In this document: in pieces, positions 17,111 to 25,398 of the stretch
Layout of the letters: the number at the start of each line of letters is the position of its first letter
Numbering within the stretch: position 1 is the stretch's first letter
DNA from: Bacteroidota bacterium
GTDB lineage: Bacteria; Bacteroidota; Bacteroidia; Flavobacteriales; Flavobacteriaceae
DNA: 33,438 nt
Assembly: GCA_012522045.1 (NCBI GenBank)
Contig: JAAYLC010000179.1
Location: 1-33,438 of the forward strand
Direction of reading: 5' to 3'
Position numbers and translations under genes: made by a program
The notes under the pieces: generated by a model
The model's database searches: none
What the model was told of the DNA's origin: nothing
The model's input: only the letters and a program-made list of their open reading frames with translations

Positions 17111-18622
17111 TTACCTGTGTGTTGGTCGTGGAGCCCAACGATCATATGGCGTCATATCAAAACTATTAACCTCTTCCATGCTTAGTCCCAATGCTTTGGC
17201 TACACCTTCGCCGTATTCAGGATCTGCTCGGTAGCAATTTCTAATGTGACGGATTTGAATAAATTTTTCTGCGTTCCTAATTTCATCAGCTGTATTTTGA
17301 AACAACATATCGGCTTTACCATCTGCTTTAATAATTCGGAACAAGTCTCCCGGTTGGGTAAAATAATCTTCATCGTCATCTCTGAAATTATGAGCATACG
17401 CATCTCCGCTTAATTCCAAAGGAGGTTCTTTAGCATCGGGTTGTTCCTGCCACTCTCCAAAGCTGTTGGGTTCGTAGTGTAAGGTGCCTCCGTAATTTCC
17501 ATCCACACGCATCGCGCCATCACGGTGAAAAGCGTGATAAGGACATTTGGGTTTGTTAACGGGGATTTGAAAATGATTGACACCCAGTCGGTAACGTTGT
17601 GCGTCTCCATATGAGAAAAGTCTGCCTTGCAGCATTTTATCAGGAGAAAATCCAATGCCCGGAACAATATTGGTGGGGTTAAATGCAGCTTGTTCCACAT
17701 CTTGGAAATAATTTTCAGGATTTTTATTGAGTTCAAATTCTCCCACGGGAATCAGCGGAAAATCTTTTTTAGACCACACTTTTGTCAAATCAAACGGATG
17801 GAACCGATATGTTTTTGCTTGGGTTTCGGTCATAATTTGAATATACATTTTCCACTTCGGAAAATCCCCTCTTTCTATTGCATCAAAAAGATCGCGTTGT
17901 GAAGATTCTCGGTCTTCACCAATGACTTTTGCTGCTTCTTCATTGGTCAGATTCTCAATGCCTTGTTGTGTTCTGAAATGAAATTTTACCCAATGTCTTT
18001 CGTTGTTGCTATTGATTAAACTATACGTGTGACTGCCGAAACCGTGCATATGTCTGTACCCTTTTGGAATACCGCGATCGCTCATTACAATTGTTACCTG
18101 ATGCAATGCTTCGGGAAGTAAAGTCCAAAAATCCCAGTTGTTATTGGCACTTCGCAAGTTGGTTTTCGGATCGCGTTTAACGGCGTGATTCAGATCGGGG
18201 AATTTCATCGGATCGCGAAAAAAGAATACCGGCGTATTGTTTCCAACCAAATCCCAAATGCCTTCGTCGGTATAAAACTTCAATGCAAATCCGCGAATGT
18301 CTCTTTCCGCATCTGCAGCACCTCTTTCTCCTGCAACAGTGGAAAATCGGGCGAACATATCGGTTTTCTTGCCGATTTGATTAAAAATCGATGCTTTGGT
18401 GTATTGTGTAATGTCGTGGGTAACGGTAAATGTGCCAAATGCTCCCGAACCTTTAGCGTGCATGCGTCGTTCAGGAATAACTTCTCTGTCAAAATTTGCC
18501 ATTTTTTCCAGAAACCAAAAGTCTTGCATAAGCATGGGACCTCGTGGACCTGCGGTTTGAGCATTTTGATTGTCAGGAACTGGAGCTCCTGTTTGTCGCG
18601 TGAGCTTCTTTTTTTCTTCCAT
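17111..18622 (-). CDS. katA: Heme catalase, small-subunit type
   Basis: Breaks down hydrogen peroxide to water and oxygen. The 503 residues are the size of small-subunit (clade 3) catalases. Catalytic His55 is in [12 protein letters not shown], Asn128 in LVGNNTP, and the heme-ligating Tyr338 in [13 protein letters not shown]. The NADPH-binding-type region around [11 protein letters not shown] is present. There is no signal peptide. It is monocistronic: a terminator follows, and its upstream neighbour adk is divergent. No PerR or OxyR box could be identified in the 240-bp upstream gap, and no TAnnTTTG faces it. Confidence 0.97.
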   Translation of the reverse strand: MEEKKKLTRQTGAPVPDNQNAQTAGPRGPMLMQDFWFLEKMANFDREVIPERRMHAKGSGAFGTFTVTHDITQYTKASIFNQIGKKTDMFARFSTVAGERGAADAERDIRGFALKFYTDEGIWDLVGNNTPVFFFRDPMKFPDLNHAVKRDPKTNLRSANNNWDFWTLLPEALHQVTIVMSDRGIPKGYRHMHGFGSHTYSLINSNNERHWVKFHFRTQQGIENLTNEEAAKVIGEDRESSQRDLFDAIERGDFPKWKMYIQIMTETQAKTYRFHPFDLTKVWSKKDFPLIPVGEFELNKNPENYFQDVEQAAFNPTNIVPGIGFSPDKMLQGRLFSYGDAQRYRLGVNHFQIPVNKPKCPYHAFHRDGAMRVDGNYGGTLHYEPNSFGEWQEQPDAKEPPLELSGDAYAHNFRDDDEDYFTQPGDLFRIIKADGKADMLFQNTADEIRNAEKFIQIRHIRNCYRADPEYGEGVAKALGLSMEEVNSFDMTPYDRWAPRPTHR

Positions 18623-18840
18623 AATTTATTGGTTTAGGGATTAAAAATTTATTGTTATTGATATTGCCGATTTGCTGAAAGCAATTCCTTATAAAGATGC
18701 TATAGCAGGAGCGATATTTATTGTTTTTTCTCGGATAGGTAAATATATAATTTTATCTTAAAGTTTCCACATCAAAAGGAAGAGGAAGACTCATTCTTTA
18801 TAAATTCCAATTCATAAATCCATTATCCCCGAGAATTTTG

Positions 18841-18848
18841 TACTTTTG
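18841..18848 (+). promoter_or_regulatory. -7 promoter element for adk-obgE
   Basis: TACTTTTG, a perfect TAnnTTTG followed by C, 14 bp upstream of the adk ATG. It predicts a leader of only about 10 nt. An ATG immediately followed by TAA (18856-18861) lies between the element and the start. Confidence 0.6.
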
Positions 18849-18862
18849 CGGTTTTATGTAAA

Positions 18863-19441
18863 ATGAAAATGAAAAATATTATTCTATTTGGTCCTCCGGG
18901 AGCCGGAAAAGGCACCCAAGCAGAGCGACTTAAAAATAAATACCAACTCGTTCACATTTCCACCGGAGATGTTTTTAGACACAACATTAAAAACGAAACC
19001 GAATTGGGAAAACTGGCAAAATCATTTATAGAAAAAGGGAAGTTGGTTCCGGATGAATTAACCATTGATATGCTAAGCGCCGAATTGGATAAAAATCCCA
19101 ATGCCAACGGATTTATTTTTGACGGTTTTCCGCGTACGAAAGCACAAGCAGATGCACTCGGTCATTTGATGGAAGATAAAGAAACAGGAATTGACGCCAT
19201 GATTGCCTTGGAAGTGGACGATGAAATTTTAGTGAATCGACTCTTGAATCGTGGGAAAACCAGTGGTCGCACCGATGATGCCGATGAAGAAATCATCAGA
19301 AATCGAATTAAAGTGTACTATAACGAAACGGCAGTTCTAAAAGATTACTACAAAGAACGAAATAAATATTACGGTGTCAAGGGTGTAGGTACCGTTGAAG
19401 AGATTACCGACAGATTGAGCGCGGTAATTGACCAACTGTAA
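18863..19441 (+). CDS. adk: Adenylate kinase
   Basis: Interconverts ATP + AMP and 2 ADP. It has 192 residues, the short form without a zinc-binding LID. The P-loop is GPPGAGKGTQ (10-19), the AMP-binding FDGFPRTKAQA lies at about 85-95, and the LID segment is RLLNRGKTSGRTDD. Two in-frame ATGs (18863, 18869) both give credible starts. It is followed after 24 bp by obgE, a pairing common in Flavobacteriia. No hypoxanthine phosphoribosyltransferase domain is fused to it, as can occur in relatives. Confidence 0.97.
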   Translation: MKMKNIILFGPPGAGKGTQAERLKNKYQLVHISTGDVFRHNIKNETELGKLAKSFIEKGKLVPDELTIDMLSAELDKNPNANGFIFDGFPRTKAQADALGHLMEDKETGIDAMIALEVDDEILVNRLLNRGKTSGRTDDADEEIIRNRIKVYYNETAVLKDYYKERNKYYGVKGVGTVEEITDRLSAVIDQL

Positions 19442-19465
19442 GTTGAAAAATAAGGTAGAGCGGTT

Positions 19466-20506
19466 ATGACGGAAGGGAATTTTGTAGATTATGTAAGGAT
19501 TTATGTTGCCTCGGGCAAAGGTGGCTCGGGAAGCAAGCATTTACGTCGTGAAAAATACGTACCCAAAGGAGGTCCTGACGGCGGCGATGGCGGGCGCGGG
19601 GGGCATGTTATCATAAAGGCGGATAAAAATCTCTGGACGCTTTACCACTTAAAATTTAAAAGACACTTTCGTGCCGAACACGGTCATGCCGGCGGAAAAC
19701 AAAAAAGTACCGGAGCAGACGGGAAAGATATTTACATCAAAGTGCCTTGCGGAACGGTAGTTCGAGATAAAGAAACCGAAGAAATTCTTTTCGAACTGAC
19801 CGAAGACGGACAAGAGCAAATTATCGTTAAAGGAGGTCGTGGCGGATTGGGAAACACGCATTTTAAAAGTGCAACCCATCAAACTCCGCGTTATGCACAA
19901 CCCGGTGAAGAAGGAGAAGAACGCGATATTATAATTGAACTGAAAATATTGGCGGATGTCGGATTGGTAGGTTTTCCGAATGCCGGAAAATCAACTTTAT
20001 TGTCGGTAATTACCGCTGCCAAACCCAAAATTGCCGATTACGAATTTACAACTTTAAAGCCCAATCTCGGAATTGTCAATTATCGCGATTTTCAAACTTT
20101 TGTAATGGCAGATATTCCCGGGATTATTGAAGGAGCCGCAGAAGGACGCGGTATCGGACATCGATTTTTACGGCATATCGAACGCAATTCCGTACTTCTT
20201 TTTTTGATTCCTGCAGATGCGCCCGATATTCGAAAGCAATATGAGATTTTGGTAGATGAATTGCGCCGCTACAATCCTGAATTATTGGATAAAGACCGAT
20301 TGATTGCCATCAGTAAAAGCGATATGCTTGATGCCGAATTGAAAGAAGAAATGAAAGCACTTTTGAAAAAAGAGCTTCATGATGTGGATTTTCTGTTTAT
20401 TTCTTCCGTGGCACAACAAGGTTTGACAGAACTTAAAGATGCCCTTTGGAATTTGCTAAATCCGCAACATACCGACGACTTTCACATCCATCAGGAAGAA
20501 GAATAA
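19466..20506 (+). CDS. obgE: Obg family GTPase
   Basis: Essential GTPase in 50S ribosome assembly and stress signalling, 346 residues. The Gly-rich Obg domain covers 1-160 ([26 protein letters not shown]). The G domain follows: G1 GFPNAGKST (169-177), G3 DIPG (216-219), G4 SKSD (283-286, in place of the usual NKxD) and G5 SSVAQQG. The short acidic, His-containing tail replaces the longer C-terminal domain of some species. It is probably co-transcribed with adk. Confidence 0.97.
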   Translation: MTEGNFVDYVRIYVASGKGGSGSKHLRREKYVPKGGPDGGDGGRGGHVIIKADKNLWTLYHLKFKRHFRAEHGHAGGKQKSTGADGKDIYIKVPCGTVVRDKETEEILFELTEDGQEQIIVKGGRGGLGNTHFKSATHQTPRYAQPGEEGEERDIIIELKILADVGLVGFPNAGKSTLLSVITAAKPKIADYEFTTLKPNLGIVNYRDFQTFVMADIPGIIEGAAEGRGIGHRFLRHIERNSVLLFLIPADAPDIRKQYEILVDELRRYNPELLDKDRLIAISKSDMLDAELKEEMKALLKKELHDVDFLFISSVAQQGLTELKDALWNLLNPQHTDDFHIHQEEE

Positions 20507-20540
20507 GCGAATAACAATCTCCTTGTCTTAAATTGATTTT

Positions 20541-20554
20541 AAATTTATTTTTAG
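20541..20554 (+). repeat. 14-bp direct repeat, copy 1
   Basis: AAATTTATTTTTAG here is repeated exactly at 21790-21803. The two copies flank the DUF4136-TPR gene pair. The sequence is very AT-rich, so chance or shared promoter composition is possible. Confidence 0.4.
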
Positions 20555-20569
20555 CTGTTTGTTTTTCAT

Positions 20570-20577
20570 TAATTTTG
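20570..20577 (+). promoter_or_regulatory. -7 promoter element, possibly leaderless
   Basis: TAATTTTG, a perfect TAnnTTTG ending just 5 nt before the DUF4136 ATG at 20583. Transcription would start at or next to the start codon. No -33 element recognised. Confidence 0.45.
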
Positions 20578-20582
20578 AAACT

Positions 20583-21056
20583 ATGAAGAGTCTAAAAATA
20601 TTTTGGAGCTTTGTAATCTTAGGATTGTGCTTGTCTTGTGCGCCTTTTGTCGATGTTAGCTTCGATGAACAAATAATTTTTTCAGATTATAAAACCTACC
20701 GTTTTTATCCTGATATCGTGAGTGGTCTGGATTCGCTGGAACAAGCTATGATGATGGAAGCTGTTGAAAAAGTGCTTATGGATAAGAACATAAGTCAAAG
20801 CGAATATCCGGCACTTTATGTGAATTTTTACATTGATGAAGAAGCAAGTACTTATGAGAATGTGGGAGCCGATTATTACAATACCTCTAACATTTTTCAA
20901 AATATTACATTAGATATTGTCGATGTGGACAACGACCGATTAATTTGGCAGGCAGCAATGCAAAGTGAATTGCCTTTGTACTTGGACAGCATCAGTTTGC
21001 GAAAATATTACCAAGCTACAGCAGAACGTTTGTTGGCAAAATATCCTCCTGAATAA
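20583..21056 (+). CDS. DUF4136-type lipoprotein
   Basis: A 157-residue predicted lipoprotein. The signal peptide has lipobox LCLSC (Cys about 19). The body reads YKTYRFYPD, ALYVNFYIDEE and DNDRLIWQAAMQSELP, the pattern of DUF4136 proteins, which are small alpha-beta outer-membrane-associated lipoproteins of unknown role. ATG at 20583 is chosen because the only upstream alternative is a TTG at 20559, which would precede the signal peptide and the promoter element. A TPR protein follows after 5 bp, so they are one transcript. Confidence 0.75.
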   Translation: MKSLKIFWSFVILGLCLSCAPFVDVSFDEQIIFSDYKTYRFYPDIVSGLDSLEQAMMMEAVEKVLMDKNISQSEYPALYVNFYIDEEASTYENVGADYYNTSNIFQNITLDIVDVDNDRLIWQAAMQSELPLYLDSISLRKYYQATAERLLAKYPPE

Positions 21057-21061
21057 TTGAA

Positions 21062-21781
21062 ATGCATCAATTTCTTTACTTTTCAATTTTTGTTTTTTGT
21101 TTAAATACCTTTCATGCGATTTCTCAATCGGATAAAGAGCGTGCGGTAACTTTATTTCAACTAAAAGAATTTGACGCGGCAAAAACGGTTTTTGAATCAC
21201 ATTTGAATGCGTTTCCCGATGATTGGGAAGCAATTGAATATATGGGAGACATTGCTGCACATCAACAAAATTGGGATGATGCTGTCGAAATTTATGAAGA
21301 GCTGACACTCCAATTTCCTCAAAATGCAAATTATCACTACAAATTAGGCGGAAGCATGGCGATGAAAGCAACCCAAAACCGTTGGTATGCTTTGACACAC
21401 TACAAAAACATTGAAACACAATTTAAAACTGCTCTTTCGTTAGATAACTCCCATATTGATGTCCATTGGGCGTTGATTGAATATTATTTGCAATTGCCTT
21501 GGATTTTGGGAGGAACCAAAGAAAAAGCCGAATTGTATGCCAATCAGTTGCACCAAATTTCACCGGTTGACGGATATTTGGCAAAAGGTAGAATTGCGGA
21601 TTATTACAAGGATGCAAAAGCAGGCGAAACAGCATATAAAAAAGCAGTGGAAATAGGCAGATCGGAACATACCTATCAAAAGTTGATTGCTTTTTATCGC
21701 AACACGAACAATCATTCTAAAGCCGATAAAGTTTTGCAGCAAGCGCTCAAAAAATATCCAAACTTTGAGGAAAAGAAGTAA
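21062..21781 (+). CDS. Exported tetratricopeptide-repeat protein
   Basis: A 239-residue protein with a signal peptide (hydrophobic 4-18, then HAISQS) followed by TPR-like helical pairs: ERAVTLFQLKEFDAAKTVFE (25-45), DDAVEIYEELTLQFPQNANYHYKLG, GRIADYYKDAKAGETAYKKAVEIG and ADKVLQQALKKYPNF. It is probably periplasmic and a protein-protein scaffold. It is coupled to the DUF4136 lipoprotein 5 bp upstream; the two may form an envelope complex (inference). No catalytic motif; function unknown. Confidence 0.75.
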   Translation: MHQFLYFSIFVFCLNTFHAISQSDKERAVTLFQLKEFDAAKTVFESHLNAFPDDWEAIEYMGDIAAHQQNWDDAVEIYEELTLQFPQNANYHYKLGGSMAMKATQNRWYALTHYKNIETQFKTALSLDNSHIDVHWALIEYYLQLPWILGGTKEKAELYANQLHQISPVDGYLAKGRIADYYKDAKAGETAYKKAVEIGRSEHTYQKLIAFYRNTNNHSKADKVLQQALKKYPNFEEKK

Positions 21782-21789
21782 CGAATTTA

Positions 21790-21803
21790 AAATTTATTTT
21801 TAG
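21790..21803 (+). repeat. 14-bp direct repeat, copy 2
   Basis: Exact second copy of AAATTTATTTTTAG (see 20541-20554), starting 9 bp after the TPR gene. A related ATTTTTAGATAA recurs closer to the Mur-ligase start, within the same gap. Confidence 0.4.
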
Positions 21804-21884
21804 ATAAAGGTTTTCTCATTTCTTTATCCTGAACTATAAAATTTATCTTTACACTTCATTTTTAGATAATAATATTAAAACTAG

Positions 21885-23243
21885 ATGAAAATTCATTTTA
21901 TCGCCATTGGCGGAAGCGCTATGCACAATCTCGCATTGGCACTACACAAAAAAGGAGATACCATCACGGGGAGCGATGACGAAATTTTTGAACCTTCCCG
22001 TGACCGATTGCAAAACGCAGGATTGCTTCCTGAGAAAGAAGGTTGGTTTCCGGAAAAAATCACCTCGAATTTGGATGCAGTTATTTTGGGAATGCACGCC
22101 AAAGCAGACAATCCGGAGTTGTTGAAAGCTCAAGAATTGGGATTGAATATATACAGTTATCCCGAATATTTGTACGAAGCTTCCAAAAATAAAACCCGTG
22201 TGGTCATTGGCGGTTCTCACGGAAAAACGACGATTACTTCAATGATTCTGCACGTGATGAATTATCACAATAAAGACATTGATTATATGGTAGGAGCGCA
22301 ATTGGAAGGTTTTGATACCATGGTAAAAATCTCCGATACTGCAGATTTTATGGTCATTGAAGGTGATGAATATCTTTCATCTCCAATTGACAGGCGTCCC
22401 AAATTTCATCTTTACAAACCAAACATCGCATTGTTGAGTGGAATTGCCTGGGATCATATTAATGTATTTCCTACGTGGGAAAATTATGTCGAGCAGTTTA
22501 AAATATTTCTGACTAAAATTACCGATGGGGGCATAATTGTTTATAATGAAGAAGACGAAACATTGTCTCAACTTGTGGAGGAAACTCCCAATCCGATAAA
22601 AAAGTATCCTTACCGTACACCTGATTTTTCGGTATCGAATGGGGTCACTTTATTGGAAACTACTGAAGGAGATTTGCCTTTGGAAATTTTCGGAAGACAC
22701 AACTTGAACAATTTGGAAGGAGCACGTTGGATTTGTCAACTTATGGGGATTGATACCGATGATTTCTATGAAGCGATTGCAAGTTTTAAAGGTGCCGGAA
22801 AACGATTGGAAAAAATTGCCGAAACCCAAAATTCTGTTGTATTTAAAGATTATGCACATTCTCCCAGTAAAGTAAAAGCAACCACCGAAGCCGTAAAAGA
22901 ACAATTTTCGGATCGAAAACTCATTGCTATACTTGAGTTGCACACATACAGTAGTCTGAGTCCCGAATTTTTAAAAGAATATCGTGGTGCGCTTAATCAA
23001 GCCGATGTTGCCGTTGTTTTTTATTCGCCTAAAGCTGTGATGATAAAACAGTTGGAGTCCATCAAACGAGAACAAATAGAAACCGCTTTCCAACGGGAAG
23101 ACATGGTAATTTTCACCAATCCTGCAGATTTAAAAACGTTTCTTTATACGCATAACTACGAGGATTCCGTTCTTCTTTTTATGAGTAGTGGCAATTATGG
23201 AGGATTGGATTTGGATGAATTAAAAGAATACATAAAAAAATAA
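21885..23243 (+). CDS. mpl: Mur ligase family protein, Mpl-like
   Basis: Resembles UDP-N-acetylmuramate:L-alanyl-gamma-D-glutamyl-meso-diaminopimelate ligase (Mpl), which reattaches recycled murein tripeptide to UDP-MurNAc; MurC is the close alternative. The 452 residues match Mpl. The N-terminal FIAIGGSAMHNLALAL and GSDDEIFEPS give the UDP-binding domain. The ATP P-loop is GGSHGKTT (109-116). The central domain has VIEGDEYLSSPID, where an Asp/Glu binds metal, and the C-terminal domain has FKDYAHSPSKV. Many flavobacterial genomes label this protein peptidoglycan synthetase. Cytoplasmic. It is followed after 17 bp by a PLP enzyme on the same strand. Confidence 0.85.
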   Translation: MKIHFIAIGGSAMHNLALALHKKGDTITGSDDEIFEPSRDRLQNAGLLPEKEGWFPEKITSNLDAVILGMHAKADNPELLKAQELGLNIYSYPEYLYEASKNKTRVVIGGSHGKTTITSMILHVMNYHNKDIDYMVGAQLEGFDTMVKISDTADFMVIEGDEYLSSPIDRRPKFHLYKPNIALLSGIAWDHINVFPTWENYVEQFKIFLTKITDGGIIVYNEEDETLSQLVEETPNPIKKYPYRTPDFSVSNGVTLLETTEGDLPLEIFGRHNLNNLEGARWICQLMGIDTDDFYEAIASFKGAGKRLEKIAETQNSVVFKDYAHSPSKVKATTEAVKEQFSDRKLIAILELHTYSSLSPEFLKEYRGALNQADVAVVFYSPKAVMIKQLESIKREQIETAFQREDMVIFTNPADLKTFLYTHNYEDSVLLFMSSGNYGGLDLDELKEYIKK

Positions 23244-23260
23244 GATGAGATAACAAGTGT

Positions 23261-24208
23261 ATGCAGCGAATCCCTGAAAAATATGAATTAGAAAAAGCGT
23301 ATAAAAGTTTAAAATCACACGTTCATCTGACGCCGGTCTTAACTTCCAATTATTTTAATCGATGTTCCGGTGCGACATTGTTTTTTAAATGTGAAAATTT
23401 TCAGCGAATGGGTGCTTTTAAAATAAGAGGAGCACTATATGCATTGATGCAACTCGATAAACACCAACGTACACCGGGTGTCATCACGCATTCTTCGGGA
23501 AATTTTGCACAAGCGCTTTCATTGGCCGCTTCAATGATGGGAATTTCAGCGCATATTGTCATGCCACACAATGCGCCGGAAGTTAAAAAAGCAGCGGTTC
23601 GAGAATACGGCGGAATAATTTATGAAACCGGTTCAACAAGTCTTACAAGGGAAAAAGAAGCCGAGCGCATTCGTATTGAAAAAGGATTGACATTTATTCA
23701 TCCTTCAAACAATCGCAATGTGATTCTTGGTAATGCCACAGCAGCAATGGAATTTGTTCATCAAAAATCTGATTTGGATTATGTTATTGTACCGGTGGGC
23801 GGGGGCGGACTGGCAGCAGGAACAGCACTTGCTGTGGCATATTACGGAAAAAATTGCCAAACCATCGGCTCCGAACCGTTTGAAGCCGACGATGCCTACA
23901 GAAGTTTGCTTTGGAATAAAATTGAATATAACAAAACAACCAATACAGTAGCCGACGGACTTCGCACCTTCTTGGGAGATGAAAATTTTCCAATTATTAA
24001 AAAGTATATGCTAAAAATCATTCGTGTGGAGGAAAAAGAAATTATCGACACGATGAAAAATATTTGGGAACGCATGAAGATTATCGTCGAACCCAGCAGT
24101 GCTGTTGCATTGGCCGCGGTTCTCAGGGAAAAATCCCAATTTCAAAATAAAAAAGTAGGTGTCATTCTTTCCGGCGGTAACGTCGATTTGAAAAATTTGC
24201 CTTTTTGA
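23261..24208 (+). CDS. PLP-dependent serine/threonine dehydratase or serine racemase-like enzyme
   Basis: Fold type II PLP enzyme of 315 residues. The PLP lysine is Lys54 in GAFKIRGA, the substrate loop is SSGNFAQ (78-84), the phosphate-binding loop GGGGLAAG (about 179-186), and SGGNVD near the C-terminus binds the pyridine nitrogen. There is no ACT domain, so this is the short catabolic or racemase-like form rather than biosynthetic IlvA. It could make 2-oxoacids from Ser or Thr, or D-serine. Lying behind an Mpl-like gene it might supply a D-amino acid, but that is speculation. Confidence 0.85.
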   Translation: MQRIPEKYELEKAYKSLKSHVHLTPVLTSNYFNRCSGATLFFKCENFQRMGAFKIRGALYALMQLDKHQRTPGVITHSSGNFAQALSLAASMMGISAHIVMPHNAPEVKKAAVREYGGIIYETGSTSLTREKEAERIRIEKGLTFIHPSNNRNVILGNATAAMEFVHQKSDLDYVIVPVGGGGLAAGTALAVAYYGKNCQTIGSEPFEADDAYRSLLWNKIEYNKTTNTVADGLRTFLGDENFPIIKKYMLKIIRVEEKEIIDTMKNIWERMKIIVEPSSAVALAAVLREKSQFQNKKVGVILSGGNVDLKNLPF

Positions 24209-24232
24209 AAATGAATTTTTCTTTTTATTATT

Positions 24233-24255
24233 GACATACAATTAAACGGTATGTC
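24233..24255. promoter_or_regulatory. 7-bp dyad between PLP enzyme and PagL-like gene
   Basis: GACATAC and GTATGTC with a 9-nt spacer, followed by TTTCT. It is either a weak terminator of the upstream gene or an operator for the downstream one. It lies 25 bp past one stop and 29 bp before the next start. Confidence 0.4.
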
Positions 24256-24284
24256 TTTCTATTCTTCATTGTTTTTGTCATAAA

Positions 24285-25397
24285 ATGAAACCGAGAAGTT
24301 TATTTTTCATCATTTTCTTAATAGCTTTTTCGGTTTACTCCCAAAAGAAACAAAAAGCTTATCCATTTGCTTTTGAAACTTCTTTTTTTTACGGAAATAT
24401 TTGGGAACACAATCCTACGATTCAACATCTTATTACCGGACATCCTACAGGTTTTATGCTGTCATACAATCAAAAAAGTGTCGGTTTCAAAGAATGGGAA
24501 AGACGGTACAACTATCCTGATGTGGGAGTTACCGGAGTTTATCAGAATACACACAATCCGCATCTGGGCGATGTGATTGCGGTTTTTAGTCACATCAACT
24601 GGTATTTTTTCAACCGAAGTTTGCGATTGGGGGTAGGACAAGGCGTGGCATATGCTTTTAATCCCTATAACAGTGAAACAAATTTTCAAAATACAGCTTA
24701 TGGTACGCACATGATGCCGGCAACCTTATTTAGTGCAATGTACCTCAAAGAAAATCTATGGAAGGGTCTGGGGTTTCACGCAGGTGTAAATGTAATTCAT
24801 TTGAGTAACGGAAATTTGAAAGCGCCCAATACCAGTACAAATACCATTGCCGTAAATGTCGGGATCAATTATTTAGTTGATGCAGATGCTTTTCCTGAAT
24901 ACATTACAAAAGAAGATGTTCCTAGCCAATCTTATAGGGAACCTCTTAAATTTTCTTTGGAATTGAGAGGGGGAATTAATGAAAGTGATGTCATCGGGTT
25001 GGGACAACATCCTTTTTATGTTTTTTCTGCTTATGTGGATAAAAGAATAAATTACAAGAGTACTTTTCAAACCGGCATCGATGTTTTTTATACGTACTTC
25101 TTAAAAGATTATATCAAGTATCGAAGCATTGCTTATCCTGAAGAAGGACTTTCGGGAGATGAAGATTTTAAAAGAATCGGAATGTTTGTCGGGCATGAAT
25201 GGCGATTCTATAAAGTCTCTATGATCGCACAATTGGGATATTACATTTATTATCCTTTTGATTTTGAAAATAGAATTTACGCACGTCTCGGAATCAGAAG
25301 ATACTTGTTGAAGGATCATTTATTTGCTTCAGTGGGAGTAAAATCACATTGGGCAAAAGCAGAAGCATTAGAATTTGGTTTGGGTTATCGATTTTAA
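24285..25397 (+). CDS. PagL-like acyloxyacyl hydrolase (lipid A deacylase family)
   Basis: Predicted outer-membrane beta-barrel esterase that trims an acyl chain from lipid A. It has 370 residues; the signal peptide ends near VYSQ (residue 20). The PagL catalytic signature appears as IHLSNGNLKAPN, with His172 and Ser174 as likely catalytic residues. Alternating aromatic strands and a C-terminus ending in FGLGYRF fit a barrel with the usual terminal Phe. It is over twice the length of classical PagL, so residues about 200-370 add strands or a further domain. The next gene starts one base after its stop, so the two are co-expressed. Confidence 0.8.
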   Translation: MKPRSLFFIIFLIAFSVYSQKKQKAYPFAFETSFFYGNIWEHNPTIQHLITGHPTGFMLSYNQKSVGFKEWERRYNYPDVGVTGVYQNTHNPHLGDVIAVFSHINWYFFNRSLRLGVGQGVAYAFNPYNSETNFQNTAYGTHMMPATLFSAMYLKENLWKGLGFHAGVNVIHLSNGNLKAPNTSTNTIAVNVGINYLVDADAFPEYITKEDVPSQSYREPLKFSLELRGGINESDVIGLGQHPFYVFSAYVDKRINYKSTFQTGIDVFYTYFLKDYIKYRSIAYPEEGLSGDEDFKRIGMFVGHEWRFYKVSMIAQLGYYIYYPFDFENRIYARLGIRRYLLKDHLFASVGVKSHWAKAEALEFGLGYRF

Positions 25398-25398
25398 A

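Noticed and set aside
18185-18637. 150-codon plus-strand frame inside catalase
   Set aside because: Fully antisense to the conserved katA frame, with shadow-like composition.
20940-21419. 159-codon minus-strand frame over the DUF4136 and TPR genes
   Set aside because: The plus-strand frames have signal peptides and family patterns; this frame has neither.
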